Assembly: GCA_010015745.1 (NCBI GenBank)
Contig: ML978185.1
Coordinates: forward strand, 186,001-250,000
Direction: 5' to 3'
DNA length: 64,000 nucleotides
Source of the DNA: Setomelanomma holmii
Lineage: Eukaryota > Ascomycota > Dothideomycetes > Pleosporales > Phaeosphaeriaceae
Numbering within the stretch: position 1 is the first letter of the stretch; each line of letters starts with the position of its first letter. The position numbers were made by a program, and so were the translations under genes. Positions 21,672-32,174 of this stretch are shown piece after piece. A model generated the notes under the pieces. The model was not told the origin of the DNA. It ran no database searches and was given only the letters and a program-made list of their open reading frames with translations.

Positions 21672-22097
21672 ATGTCTCTCCCACTCGTCTTTACGCTCCC
21701 GCCTGGAAGCAGGCACGAAATCATCCTGCTCGATACTTCCAGCAAACCCACGCTCAAGGCGCTGAACAAGCAAATCACATCCACGATCGCAAGCAGCCCG
21801 AATTGTGAAGAATGTACGTACTTCTACTCTCATCCGCATTTCCCTATGCCAGGTTCCAGCTTGTCACTCTGTTCATCTCACTAACCTCCGCACTCAGTCA
21901 TGGCCAAGCACAAAAAAGCCGACCAAAAGGAAACCATCCAGGAAATCAAGATTCATTGGGACACTCAGAGCAGGGATGCGAAGCTGTGGCCTGAGTATAC
22001 GGTTGTTACGGATGAGAATTTTGCGGCAATTTTGGAGTTGGTGAAATTGGCGCCGGGGAAGGATGTGTTGGAGATTAAGGTTGGGAAGGATGAGTGA
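21672..22097 (+). CDS. Small conserved-looking protein, function unknown
   Basis: Two exons, 21672-21813 and 21898-22097, with an 84-bp intron (GTACGT...CTAACCTCCGCACTCAG, phase 1); 113 residues. I do not recognise the family. The first half is hydrophobic/neutral with alternating strand-like segments. The second half is Lys/Glu-rich with the segment QEIKIHWDTQ and a C-terminal LEIKVGKDE. The strict phase match and the good branch point argue that it is real. It has no signal peptide or membrane segment. The 3' end converges on the transhydrogenase gene 170 bp away. Confidence 0.65.
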
Positions 22098-22269
22098 TCG
22101 TTTTGAGAGAATGTTATAGATCTCACATGGACTGACACGATCAATGGAAATGAACATGGATTCATGCCGCTGCCTATGCCATATGACGATGTCATGAGAG
22201 AACAACTGCACAAGAATCGAAGCAAACGTGGAAATCGCTTCCCACGCTGACTTCGTTCTGGTGAGGCAC

Positions 22270-25200
22270 TCACAAGCCCTTGATCTTCTCCTCAAGCGCA
22301 CGTTTGATGGCTATCACAAAAGTCAGTATTCTGTTCTGCGCAAAGTGTTTCGAAATGCGACGGTGACTCACCATTACAGCTATCATTCGCATCCCCAAAC
22401 AACATCTTCGAATTCTCCATATAAAACATTGGGTTCGGCACATCTGCATACCCACTCGCCATCCCGCGCTTCATAATCACCACATTCTTACTCTTCCACG
22501 CATGTAACACCGGCATCCCCGCAATGGCACTGCCAGCCTCCAGTGCAATCGGGTTCACAGTGTCGTTGGCACCGATTACCAACGTGACGTCCGTGTCGGG
22601 AAAGTCGTCGTTGATTTCGTCCATTTCAAGCACGATGTCGTAAGGTACGGATGCTTCGGCGAGCAGCACGTTGCATTGGCCCGGCATACGGCCTGCGACG
22701 GGGTGGATGGCGAAACGCACGTTTATGCCTTTGGAGCGGAGGGCGGAAACGAAGTCTGCGATGGCGTATTGGGCTTTTGCGACGGCCATGCCGTAGCCGA
22801 CGACCTGCACATTGTCAGTGTCTCACGAACATGAAGATGATAATGCAGACTTACGATAATGACGTTCTCAGCGTTGGCAAGCGCATCGGCGGTTTCATCT
22901 GCTGTGGTCTTTGTAATTTCTCCTTCGATCTTGGTAGCTGATTGCGCTGTTGGCGCGATGCCGCCGAAAAGCACGTTGGTCAAAGATCTGTTCATGGCTA
23001 TACACATGATGTAGGAGAGGATCGAACCTGACACGCCAATGAGTGCACCTATTGTGGTTAGCAGCGAGTTGTCCAACATGAAGCCTTCCGCAACTAGGGC
23101 GAAGCCGGAGTATGCATTCAAGACCGTAATGACCACAGGCATGTCAGCACCACCGATGGCGGCCGTGGTCGTATACCCTTTTATGAAACTCAGAGCAGCA
23201 TTACCGCAAAGACATGCAGCGCCGATCAGAGGTGCGCCAGGAGCCCAGGCAAGGAAAGCGCCCATGGTGGCCATGTTCGCACCAAGAAGAGTGCCGTTGA
23301 TGAGATGTCGTCCAGGTAAGTTGATTGGGCGTGAAGACATTTTGGCGGCGAGCTTGAGGAATGCGACGATACTTCCAGTGAATGTCACTCCACCGATAAG
23401 TACGCCGAGGTATGCGGAGACCATATGCAAAGTCGAGATATCGGCACCCTCATGGCCGAGGACACTGCCGATACTAGTGAGTACAGCTGCCAGACCGACA
23501 ACGGAGTGCAGAGCTGCGACGGTCTGGGGAAGGCCGGTGGGTGTGATCCGGCGTCCAATGGCCATGCCCACGATGCTACCAACTGTCGCAAGACCTGCAA
23601 ATTGTGCAAGCGTTTCCCCGGATAAGCCTACTACGGCTAATGAGGCAAGGATGCCCGAGAAGACACCGAGGATACCTAGCAGGTTACCGCGTCGAGCTGT
23701 TGTCTGCGAGGCCAGACCAGAGAGCGACGTCATACAGAGAACGCTGCTGACAAGATATCCAGCTTGCACCAAGCCTGCCATGCCAGTGGAGGCTGCGTAG
23801 ATGAACCCACCGCCGAAGAGAGCAGCTGGGATGGCATACAATAAAGGATACTCCTTAGGATCTGTTGGTCGTCGGAACATGTCCAGCATTCTGGTCGTAA
23901 TGACGAAGCCTCCGGAAACATTGACAAAAGCGAGTAGCACGGACAGGGCACCAAGAGTCTGTGGAATTGTCTCTGGAAGATAGCCACCTCCCATGATGTA
24001 CAGACCGCCAATGCCAACCATTCCCGAGATGGCATTGGTGACACTCATGAGCGGTGAATGTAATGCAGGGGCGACACCCCATACAACACGATATCCGATC
24101 AGACTAGCCAGCGCAAATGTGAAAGCGTTGCTCATAAAGAGCGGCCCAGTGAATTTTCCGAGTGCCAAAGCAGTGCTCATACCAGCAGTGACGCCTGCGA
24201 CTTGTCGAGACTGGGTTTGCCAAGGAGTAAGGGCGACGATATTGGCGACCTGGTCCGCAGGAGAGGGTGCTGGCTTGGCTTGGACCGGTGGAGGCGCAGG
24301 TCTGGGAGCAGGCGGCAGGATACGGCCATCAAATGTAACAATTGCGCCGCGAGTAACCTCATCTGTAAGGTCGACGTCGTAGTACTTCTCTCGTTTATCC
24401 TGAGGCACAAGTGACAGCAAAAACTTGGTGACGTTGTTCGAGTAGAGTGTCGATGACTGCGTTGGCAGACGTGAAGGGAGATCAGTATAGCCTGAGAATA
24501 GTTAGAATACCTGCAGTACGTAGAGCACTATTTTCAATGGGTCACTGCCAAATAGCCCAAGCAGATCCACTGTAGCAAAACGAAGTCTTCGAGGCCTGTA
24601 GAATCTTGGACATCTGTTCCACAGGCAGGCAGGCTTGTAAAGGTTTCTGCATGCCTTCGCACTGGATCCCAATATCGCAGTGTATTTTCGGAGACGCTTT
24701 GTCCCAGCAAGTGTAGAAGGACCTGGAGGACTTACCAATAATGGAAACACCATCGTACTTTGCCAATTTCCCAGGGACAGTAGCTTCGCAGTTGCCGCCA
24801 GCCTCGGCTGCCAAATCGACTACGACGGAACCAGGTTTCATGGCGCCGAGCATAGCCTTCGTGATCAGCTTAGGTGCTGGCTTTCCGGGGATCAATGCCG
24901 TGGTGATAACAATGTCGACTTCTCGACATTGTTCGTAGAACAGCTTCATCTCCGCCTCGATGAACTCTTTTGACATGACCTTAGCGTAACCACCAGCTCC
25001 AGAGCCATCCTCCTTGATTTCGACCTCGATGAACTCAGCACCCAGAGATTGAACTTGTTCACGAGCTGCGGATCGTGTGTCAAAGCTGTTTGGGGAAAAA
25101 TTAGTCAATGGTCCAAATGAAGGACACGGAGTCAAGGACTACGCACCCACGGACGATGGCGCCCATACGACGAGCTGTAGCAATAGCACTCAAGCCTGCT

Positions 25201-26075
25201 ACACCAGCTCCGATTACGAGGACTTTACAAGGAGGGATCTTCCCGGCAGCAGTGACTTGACCAGTGAGAAATCGGCCAAAGGTATTCGAAGCTTCCAAGA
25301 CGGCCTTGTAGCCGGCAATGTTGGCCATTGAGCTTAATGCATCAAAGACCTGGGCGCGAGAAATGCGGGGAACCATATCCATGGCGAATGCAGTAGCTTT
25401 TCGAGATGCAATGCGTTCTACAACAGGCTTGTTCTGGACCGGATAAAGAAAGGAAATAACAGTTGCACCCTCACGGATAGCGTCAACTTCGCTCTCGGCT
25501 CCCTCGAAGCTGAGTGCTCGGACTTTGAGTAGGATATCGCTCTCGGAGAACACGCTCCTGCGGTCAACAGTCTGGGCGCCAGCCTGCTCATAGGCTTCAT
25601 CTGTGAATTGGGCTTCGACGCCAGCTCCACGCTCAATAAGGACACGTGAGAAGCCCTTCTTAAGCAGAAGTGCCACATTTTGAGGCGTGATGGCTACGCG
25701 GCGTTCTCCAGGATAGCTCTCTTTGGGGATACCAATGGTAATGGTGCTGTAATTCCCTGAGGAAAAAGGCGGGCTAGTTGGGAGCTCCGCATCGTCATCC
25801 CGAGGCGGCTCAGCAGCATGGGTTGCGTAACGGGCGACTGCAGTAACCTGCGAGACATGCTGCTGCAGGTACAGCGATTGTGGTCGGGTAAGGCTCCGCG
25901 TGCCCGCAGTAGGCTGCTGAAGCCTAAGGGTTTTCGAATGGATCTCCCGCTGGATCCCTGATCCCGTGCGGATAGCGAAAATAGAAGTGAACAGCTTCAA
26001 GCTCGGCACGCTGCCCCGCGACGGTCGAGAGGCAAGCGCCCTGTAGCCGGCAAGACAGTTGGCTGGGGTGCTCAT
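22270..26075 (-). CDS. NNT: Mitochondrial NAD(P) transhydrogenase (proton-translocating)
   Basis: Five exons: 26075-25147, 25085-24736, 24491-22855, 22804-22372 and 22310-22270. Introns are 61, 244, 50 and 61 bp, and the total is 1129 residues. It transfers hydride from NADH to NADP+, driven by the inner-membrane proton gradient. The start at MSTPANC (26075) gives a basic leader of about 110 residues, fitting a mitochondrial presequence. Domain I begins with IGIPKESYPGERRVAITP and has the Rossmann segment VLVIGAGVAGLSAIATARRMGA. The central part holds many membrane helices. Domain III has VVGYGMAVAKAQYA and VIGANDTVNP, the NADP site. The small last exon supplies the conserved C-terminus. All domains are complete, and the order (I-II-III in one chain) is as in fungi and animals. 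It supplies mitochondrial NADPH, useful for peroxide defence. Confidence 0.95.
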
Positions 26076-28290
26076 GTTGCTGTCTCGGAGATAGGCGAGC
26101 AAAGGGAGCTGTCTGGGACCCGCATCTGCTGGCAACTGGTTTGGGTGAAGCACACGGCTAGCTGGAGCTGAGAGTCTGAGGCTGAGAGCAAAGCGCCGGA
26201 GGTGACACGGTATGCGAAGCAAGGAGGTACATAAGGCGGTACCTTTGGGCCGCGCGCGCCTGCTTCGCGTTGTGTTTTGCCGATGCTCCAGCTTCCCCGC
26301 ACTGCGCCCCAACCCCACGCTTGACCCCAGATCAAAAGGACCCTTAAAGAACGGGTCCTAGCCCACAATTCTACTATCGAGCCCCACTGCAGGCTCACAC
26401 AAATCTGGAGAAACTCCGTTAGGCTCCTGCGCACGATATGATTGCGAGGCTCATCTCACACCCCGTGCTTCCACAACGCATCGCATCACGCTCGCAGTTG
26501 TATGCTGTCGTAATACACACAACAAACGATCACGCGCAGGAGTGGGGCGCAGCTTCCCAGGCTTCTGGGCTCCTTCCCTCTTCGGCCGACAAGCACCAAC
26601 GAATTAACAATCAGGAGTGAGAAGGACTCACAGTCCTGGCCAAACCACTAATATTCTTCCCCCATACCACCTTTGAGTTCTGCGGCTAGGACTAGGGATA
26701 TTTGTTAGTTACTGGCGGGCCATTTCAGTATGATCTCGTCCTGCAGCCCTGGTAAAACGACGGCACCACTTCTACAGAACACCTGGGCAGGCAGGACAAG
26801 GAATGGACGCTTGAAAAAGGCGGAAGCTTCAACACTCTCGCCTGGTCCCAAAGAAGAACCGATTGAAATCGTCAGGTCTGTCGACGTTGTACTTCAACTC
26901 GGTAGCATGTCGACCTCACGAAAGAGGGTGGTCTAGCGTGGAGCGTACACCTATAGACGGAGGGCGGACACATGGAGGCACCTAAACATCTGGCTTCTAA
27001 GGACGGTCCCTGTACGAAATCTCATGAAGGGACTTGCTTTGGAAAACTCGTGACTGCCGTGCAGTCTGGTCGAGTCGTACTTTGCCCACTCGTGATGTGC
27101 AGATAGGTCCAAGTTCTGGACGTCTTGTCGAGACAGCTTGGTGCTAGCAGCAAGCTCGCATCTAGATACCAACAAGCTATAAGGCCTTGAAGAGGATTGC
27201 AGGAACTATTAATGATCGGAAAAGCAGAAGTTTCGCGACGGTCCGAAGCGTTAGAGTGAATGCTTACATAATTGGTTGACCATTGTAGCTCAGGATGCGA
27301 CTTTAAGTCCTGCAGTGCCCATAGCTCTTTTCCTCCACTACCACCATGTCCATCGCCATTCTTCAGCCCAGCACCTCACACGAAATCAAAAACGTGTAGC
27401 TGCGTTGGTGTTCGACCCGCGAATAATCATCGAACTGGCAAGCCAGACGGTCGGTTGGCACATGGGGCTCCAGTGACAACTGACGCTTTGGATTACAGCG
27501 TATTGCGCGAAAATGTGCGTATACTCAGTAATCTCTGCATGCACTTCACGCTGCCGATACCATAATGCAGGTAGAGACTTCAATCTAAGCGAAGCAAAGT
27601 GCATGCGCGCCTGTGCGCTGTTGCACTTCTTCGGTTTGTTTGACACGGAGCACCACCGACTCGAGTGTGCGACGAGAATAACACGCGATACAAGGCAGTT
27701 TTAGCATTTTCGCAGTCACTTCTAGGGCTTGTCATTACGGCATAGCATACCACAATCGGATTGACGAAGTTCAGCTACAATCTCGATGGTCCGACTTTCA
27801 TTATCATGTCCCCAAAAGCACGGGATGACATCCGGCCAACGGTCGAGCTTTCGCAAGAAAGAAACGCGCAAAATGAATGCAAAGTGTGTTCTACCACACT
27901 TGCACGGCCGCGCAAGCCTCGATCCTTGGTGAGCAAGGAAAACCGATCCCATCGTACGACCCTATGATCAGACTGCGAGTATCATAAGAATCCACAAACC
28001 ACTGCTCTGATTATGGATTCCAGGTAAGCTTGTGAGCTACACATAGCTGCTTTTTTCACGCGAGCTCCACTACATGCACAATGTGCGATATCGTGCCGCA
28101 TGCAACGAGCGAACGTTCGTAATTTCGCGAAAAAAAACACTTACTGGCCTTTCCGCAAGAAAGATCGCTAAAGAGAGCGCTTCGATGATACAAATGGTAC
28201 ACCATCACACGCTACGAACAATGACTTTTCAACATCAGCCCTCTAGGAGTTGTTTTCTCCTTGTGGTGCACGGAAAGTGCGTGTCAGCAA
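26076..28290. other. Gene-poor region
   Basis: Upstream of the transhydrogenase (minus). The near part should hold its promoter. Beyond 26.4 kb I see only short frames with no family features, and no terminal repeats of a transposon. Confidence 0.45.
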
Positions 28291-29040
28291 GCCGAATATT
28301 TAGTCTTCTTTACCGCGAAACGCGGGTCCGTCTACCTCGCACGGCAGATAGATAGGCTCGCAAGGCTGCTGCCGCGGTGTCTTCCATGTTCTCAAGATGC
28401 AGTTGATTCCATTTCAGGCCGCCTGCAATCAATATGCGATGAGGTCTGGACTGACAGGTTCGTCTTCGCCAGGTAAATGATCAACGGCAAACAAAGCTGT
28501 ACGAGATGATGGGCGCACGTTTGCTCGAAACGCGTCGGTCGAGTAGCAGTGATGAGCAGCTTGACTTCGTATACGAATTATCCGGAGACGAGACCGATGA
28601 GCAGCCGAGCTTTGAGGCGGAGTTGAGCAACAATGGATCGATTAATGTACGTTCATATGTAAGGAAATTGAGCAGGACACACGGTGAGTGGATATCCTCG
28701 TATATATGTTCTTCTCGAACATGCGAGGTTAGACCACCCGGTGGCTTGTTGCTTTGCTGATCCTTGCATATGTCCGCAGGATGATCGAGAAAGGCGTGCC
28801 CGCGCTCTTCAGATCGCATATTGCCCAATTAAGCGACCCGTTGCCGACTGCCCATATTGGCTAGCAAATTACAGCAAAATAGTCGAGACCTTGTTCTGTA
28901 AGCGCAGCTACCCCGGATGTCGGAATTATAGATGGCACTGTCGGCGAACAGCCTGGCAACAGCGTCTTTCGTGCTTCTACATCTGATACCTGGACTTCGT
29001 CACCTGATCCTGGAACTGTGTCTCCGGTACCGCCAAATTA
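28291..29040 (+). CDS. Doubtful multi-exon gene or gene remnant
   Basis: Several stretches have coding-like composition although no long frame exists. An acidic segment around 28550-28655 (for example YELSGDETDEQPSFEAEL) can be joined to an upstream segment (RLQSICDEVWTDRFVFA, about 28420-28470) through a 74-bp GTAAAT...GTCGAGTAG intron. Downstream, GTATAT...TCCGCAG (80 bp, acceptor at 28780) would lead to MIEKGVPALFRSHIAQL. The chain then hits a stop in this frame. Coding-like stretches lie in other frames up to 29040, so I cannot complete a gene. It may be a decayed gene. I do not recognise the family. Confidence 0.2.
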
Positions 29041-29607
29041 GTTTGCCCCTGTCGATGTTATTTTTGGCGTTCTCGACGACAGCAGAGCAACATCATGGAG
29101 GTCCCGAGGCAGTTTTGCGGGGAATGTTCAATTAACATTCCATCGAAGCTTTTCGTATCCTTACTATAATTCTTTGCTCCCTCACTTTCGGCCCTCAGGC
29201 GCGCAACCGCCAGGAGGCGAAAACTTCCGCGGGCTCACCATCCCAACGGTGATCACCGTCGGTACTGGGCACTGCAAACTACGAGTTGTGGCTCCTCTTG
29301 GTCATGGTCTCGTATTCTCCACATGAGAAATGTCACCACTGCGACTGGAACATGTCACTCAATATCTGGTGACAGCGGTTCTATGCAATGGACACCCAAA
29401 TAACCCGGTCAAGGCATTGAAAGACCGTGGACTTAATACCGGCCAGCGTGCTTCGGGCTAAGATTAGCATCGATCTAGCCAAAATCAAAGTCACGATACT
29501 TCGTACTGCTAAAATGCCAAGATCGTCAAGGTCATGGAGAAACGGCTGGATGGTCCAGGGCGTGTAGACGAGCACCAATTTTTCGACGGTCCATAGTTGG
29601 CATCAAG
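29041..29607. other. Intergenic upstream of the DUF4360 gene
   Basis: No gene is seen. The stretch ends at the putative TATA box of the secreted-protein gene. Confidence 0.4.
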
Positions 29608-29613
29608 TATAAA
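29608..29613 (+). promoter_or_regulatory. Putative TATA box
   Basis: TATAAA located 120 bp upstream of the ATG at 29733. The spacing fits a core promoter with a leader of roughly 80-90 nt, but no transcript evidence is available. Confidence 0.45.
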
Positions 29614-29732
29614 GCTGGCCCCAGTTCCCTCTCGTTGTTGATCATCGCAGATCATCACCGGCATCCCCTCTAGCATCTTACCAATCACCACTCGCTCGGT
29701 TACCACCAGTCACTTCCAATCACACCTTTAAA

Positions 29733-30649
29733 ATGCATTCCAAGCTCGCTGCCTTCCTCATACCTGCTCTTGCGGTTGCTTTGCCTCAGAGCAGCAGTGC
29801 CCCACCTCAGGACCAGATCACCATTAAGGACACCACTTACTCCGGCAACGGATGTCCCCAGGGCTCAGTCTCCACCTCGACCTCCGACGACAAGACCGTA
29901 AGTATGACCTAGCATTGCTTTCCAGCCTTGAGTCCAGTGAAGCAAGAGCCCGAGCATCATCATGCTCAACCCCTGGGACTGGGCTTTACCACGAGATCAC
30001 ACAGCATTCACGGTACGAGAAGACATTTACTCACGAAACTTCACAGGTCATTACTTATGGCTTCGATCAATTCCAGACCTACATTGGTCCTGGCACCACT
30101 CCCGCCGACCGCAGCAAGAACTGCCAGCTCCACTTGAACCTCAACTACCCCGGCGGTTTCCAGTACGCCGTTGTCGACGCCACCTACCACGGCTGGGCAC
30201 GTCTCGACGAGAATGTCACGGGTAGCTTCATCACGACCTACTACTTCTCCCAGGACGCTGGCACGACCGTACGTCCTTCCCATCTACCCCACTCCAAACC
30301 TCACCAACACTAACACAACGATCAGCAAACAACCCGCTCCTCCTTCACCGGCGGCGGCCCCCTCCTCAACGGCCAAGTCTACACCAAGCAAGACAGCGTC
30401 GAGACTACGGCCACCATCTGGTCGCCCTGCGGCAGCAACGGCATTCTCAACATCAACAACCGCATTGCGCTTACGTCTACCCAGAGCACTGCGGCTGGAG
30501 AATTGTCCAACGATGATGCGACGGTCGCATTTACTCAGCAGCTTCATGTTGCGTGGAGGAAGTGCACGCCTGGATCCGGCGCGGGCTCGGGTGGCGACAA
30601 CACCATTGGTATTGGACAGCCTAACTCGGATGTTACTTTTGGAAACTAG
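29733..30649 (+). CDS. Secreted DUF4360-family protein
   Basis: Three exons: 29733-29897, 30047-30268 and 30326-30649. The introns are 149 and 57 bp, both phase 0, and the total is 236 residues. A signal peptide is evident: Met-His-Ser-Lys then a hydrophobic core (LAAFLIPALAVALP) and an Ala-rich cleavage region. The mature part has GNGCPQGS, an aromatic segment YGFDQFQTYIGPG, KNCQLHLNLNYPGGFQYAV and a paired Cys near the C-terminus (SPCG, WRKCTPG), matching DUF4360. These are small secreted beta-rich proteins of unknown function, common in fungi and some bacteria. The C-terminus is short and Gly/Ser-rich, and no GPI hydrophobic tail is seen. It could be a secreted surface or host-interaction protein, which is an inference from secretion only. 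Confidence 0.87.
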
Positions 30650-31180
30650 GTGAGAAGGTGAGGGTTGGGGTGGGGAGGGGATTGGGGATTGGGGAATGTA
30701 AATAGTTGGTGATGAGGGTCTCGTTCATTGAGGGCGAATTGAAGTCATTTGTTCTACTCTGAAACCATCTGCATTTGTCGTTGCTTGTCATCTTCGAATA
30801 TCCTCTGACAATATCCCGAGATCAAAGTGGAAGAGCGCAGGCTAACTTTTGGGCGACGGTTGACACGTAACGAACGAGATGGTCGTTGAACATGTTTTTG
30901 CATTGTAATGCGCGAATACCATACTGCTTACTGTAAAGATATTGAGCTAACAATAGCACATCTCAGACCACACTAACAACCGTGTATCCCTTGCGCCGGA
31001 GCTGCAGATCCATACATCCACATGTACAACCACGCTTGAACCACACTTGTTTCCCCCTCTGTCGTACAAAAAACATCCAGTCCTACACTTGCGTGTCCTG
31101 GGATTACCAAAAAACCTCAAATATTCAACACGCATCGTACAAGATGCCGCCCAAAAGTAAGACCGAAAACGTGGCTACAT
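30650..31180. other. Convergent intergenic region
   Basis: Between the 3' ends of the DUF4360 gene (+) and the velvet gene (-). It has a G-rich stretch right after the DUF4360 stop (about 30650-30715). No gene is seen. Confidence 0.45.
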
Positions 31181-32174
31181 CTACCCGCGTGACCTACGCC
31201 TATCCTGGATGGTTCGCAGGACCTCCAGCCACCCCCCATCGTCAATATCGGAGCCTTCGTCTCCTAAAATGGGGGGAAAAGAAATCAGGAAACCGAAAAA
31301 TGGCTCAATAGCTGGCTACCATGTACTTACCGTTGTAGGCGGCTAGATTGCTTGCGGGTGCAGCTCCGTTGACCACAATCAGGTTGCTGTCAACGACCTG
31401 CACCGATGCACCATTCCCAGCAGATGACACTGGTGGTTCTGAGGCAGAATTGCGGATGCGAATAAGGGTGATGCGTATCCGATAGGTGCCAGCTTGTCGG
31501 ATCACGAGATCTGGAAAGCGCATGTAGCCAACTCCATGAGGGTCGGCCAGTTCCATCGAGGCGATCGATCCATCCGCTTCATCGTCGGCGAAAGGGTGGA
31601 TAGAATCGAAGCGCCGGCCAACGAGTAGAGAATTGAGAATCGATGGATCTGACGGTGTGGTGGAGTTACCAGGAATTAGCGTGGCGACTGCAACAAGATT
31701 GGCGGAATCAGCGAGGGCGTCTTCAGGGTCTGCATTCGTCGTTCGTAGTCGTACAATGATGGATCCCGGTAGTGCCTGGCCAACACGTGCGCTTCTCGGC
31801 GGCTGGACCACGATGTCCATGGCGTAGCGAATGTCCTCTGGGGCAATGGAATGACGACTCGATCTTGACCGTCCTGAAGAGCGAGCGTGGGGTCTTGATC
31901 GAACGGATCTGCTTCCTAGTGCCCTGGGTCTTGCAACGTCAGCCATTGAGAGAGTGGCGCCGTTGACTGGTTGGTTGGTGTCTCCGTTGAGTAACTCTGC
32001 AATGCGAGCAGATCGTCTCAATGAAGCGTGGCTGCGAGTACGCTGCAAGGTGGTACTGCGAGATGTGGATCTGATCCTGGTTGGTGAAGGTGGATTGGAC
32101 CTGTTCCTCCTGGTCGACGCACTCCGGGCGGTATTCGAATTTCTACCTCTTCCACGTCGTGAGCCCCTTTGCAT
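31181..32174 (-). CDS. Divergent velvet-domain protein with Arg/Ser-rich N-terminus
   Basis: Two exons, 32174-31331 and 31263-31181, with a 67-bp intron (GTAAGT...CCATTTTAG); 308 residues. Residues 1 to about 110 are rich in Arg and Ser (RGSRRGRGR, RSRSSRHS), probably disordered and nuclear. The rest matches the velvet fold: it opens with IVVQPPRSARVGQALPGSIIVRL, continues with VAVATLIPGN and LVGRRFDSIHPF, and has the signature GYMRFPDLVIRQAGTYRIRITL. Velvet proteins (VeA, VelB, VelC, VosA) dimerise and bind DNA to control development and secondary metabolism. This copy is distant from all four as far as I can judge, and which one is nearest is unknown. The second exon adds an acidic segment and a basic end (IQDRRRSRG). 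I start at MQRGSRRG, because the upstream frame encodes an odd hydrophobic stretch. Confidence 0.8.

Noticed and set aside
23039..23800. 253-codon plus-strand frame
   Set aside because: Complement of the transhydrogenase membrane domain; a shadow of a real gene.
26900..27200. Possible transposon remnant
   Set aside because: No terminal repeats, no enzyme motif and no target-site duplication were found; only unassigned DNA.
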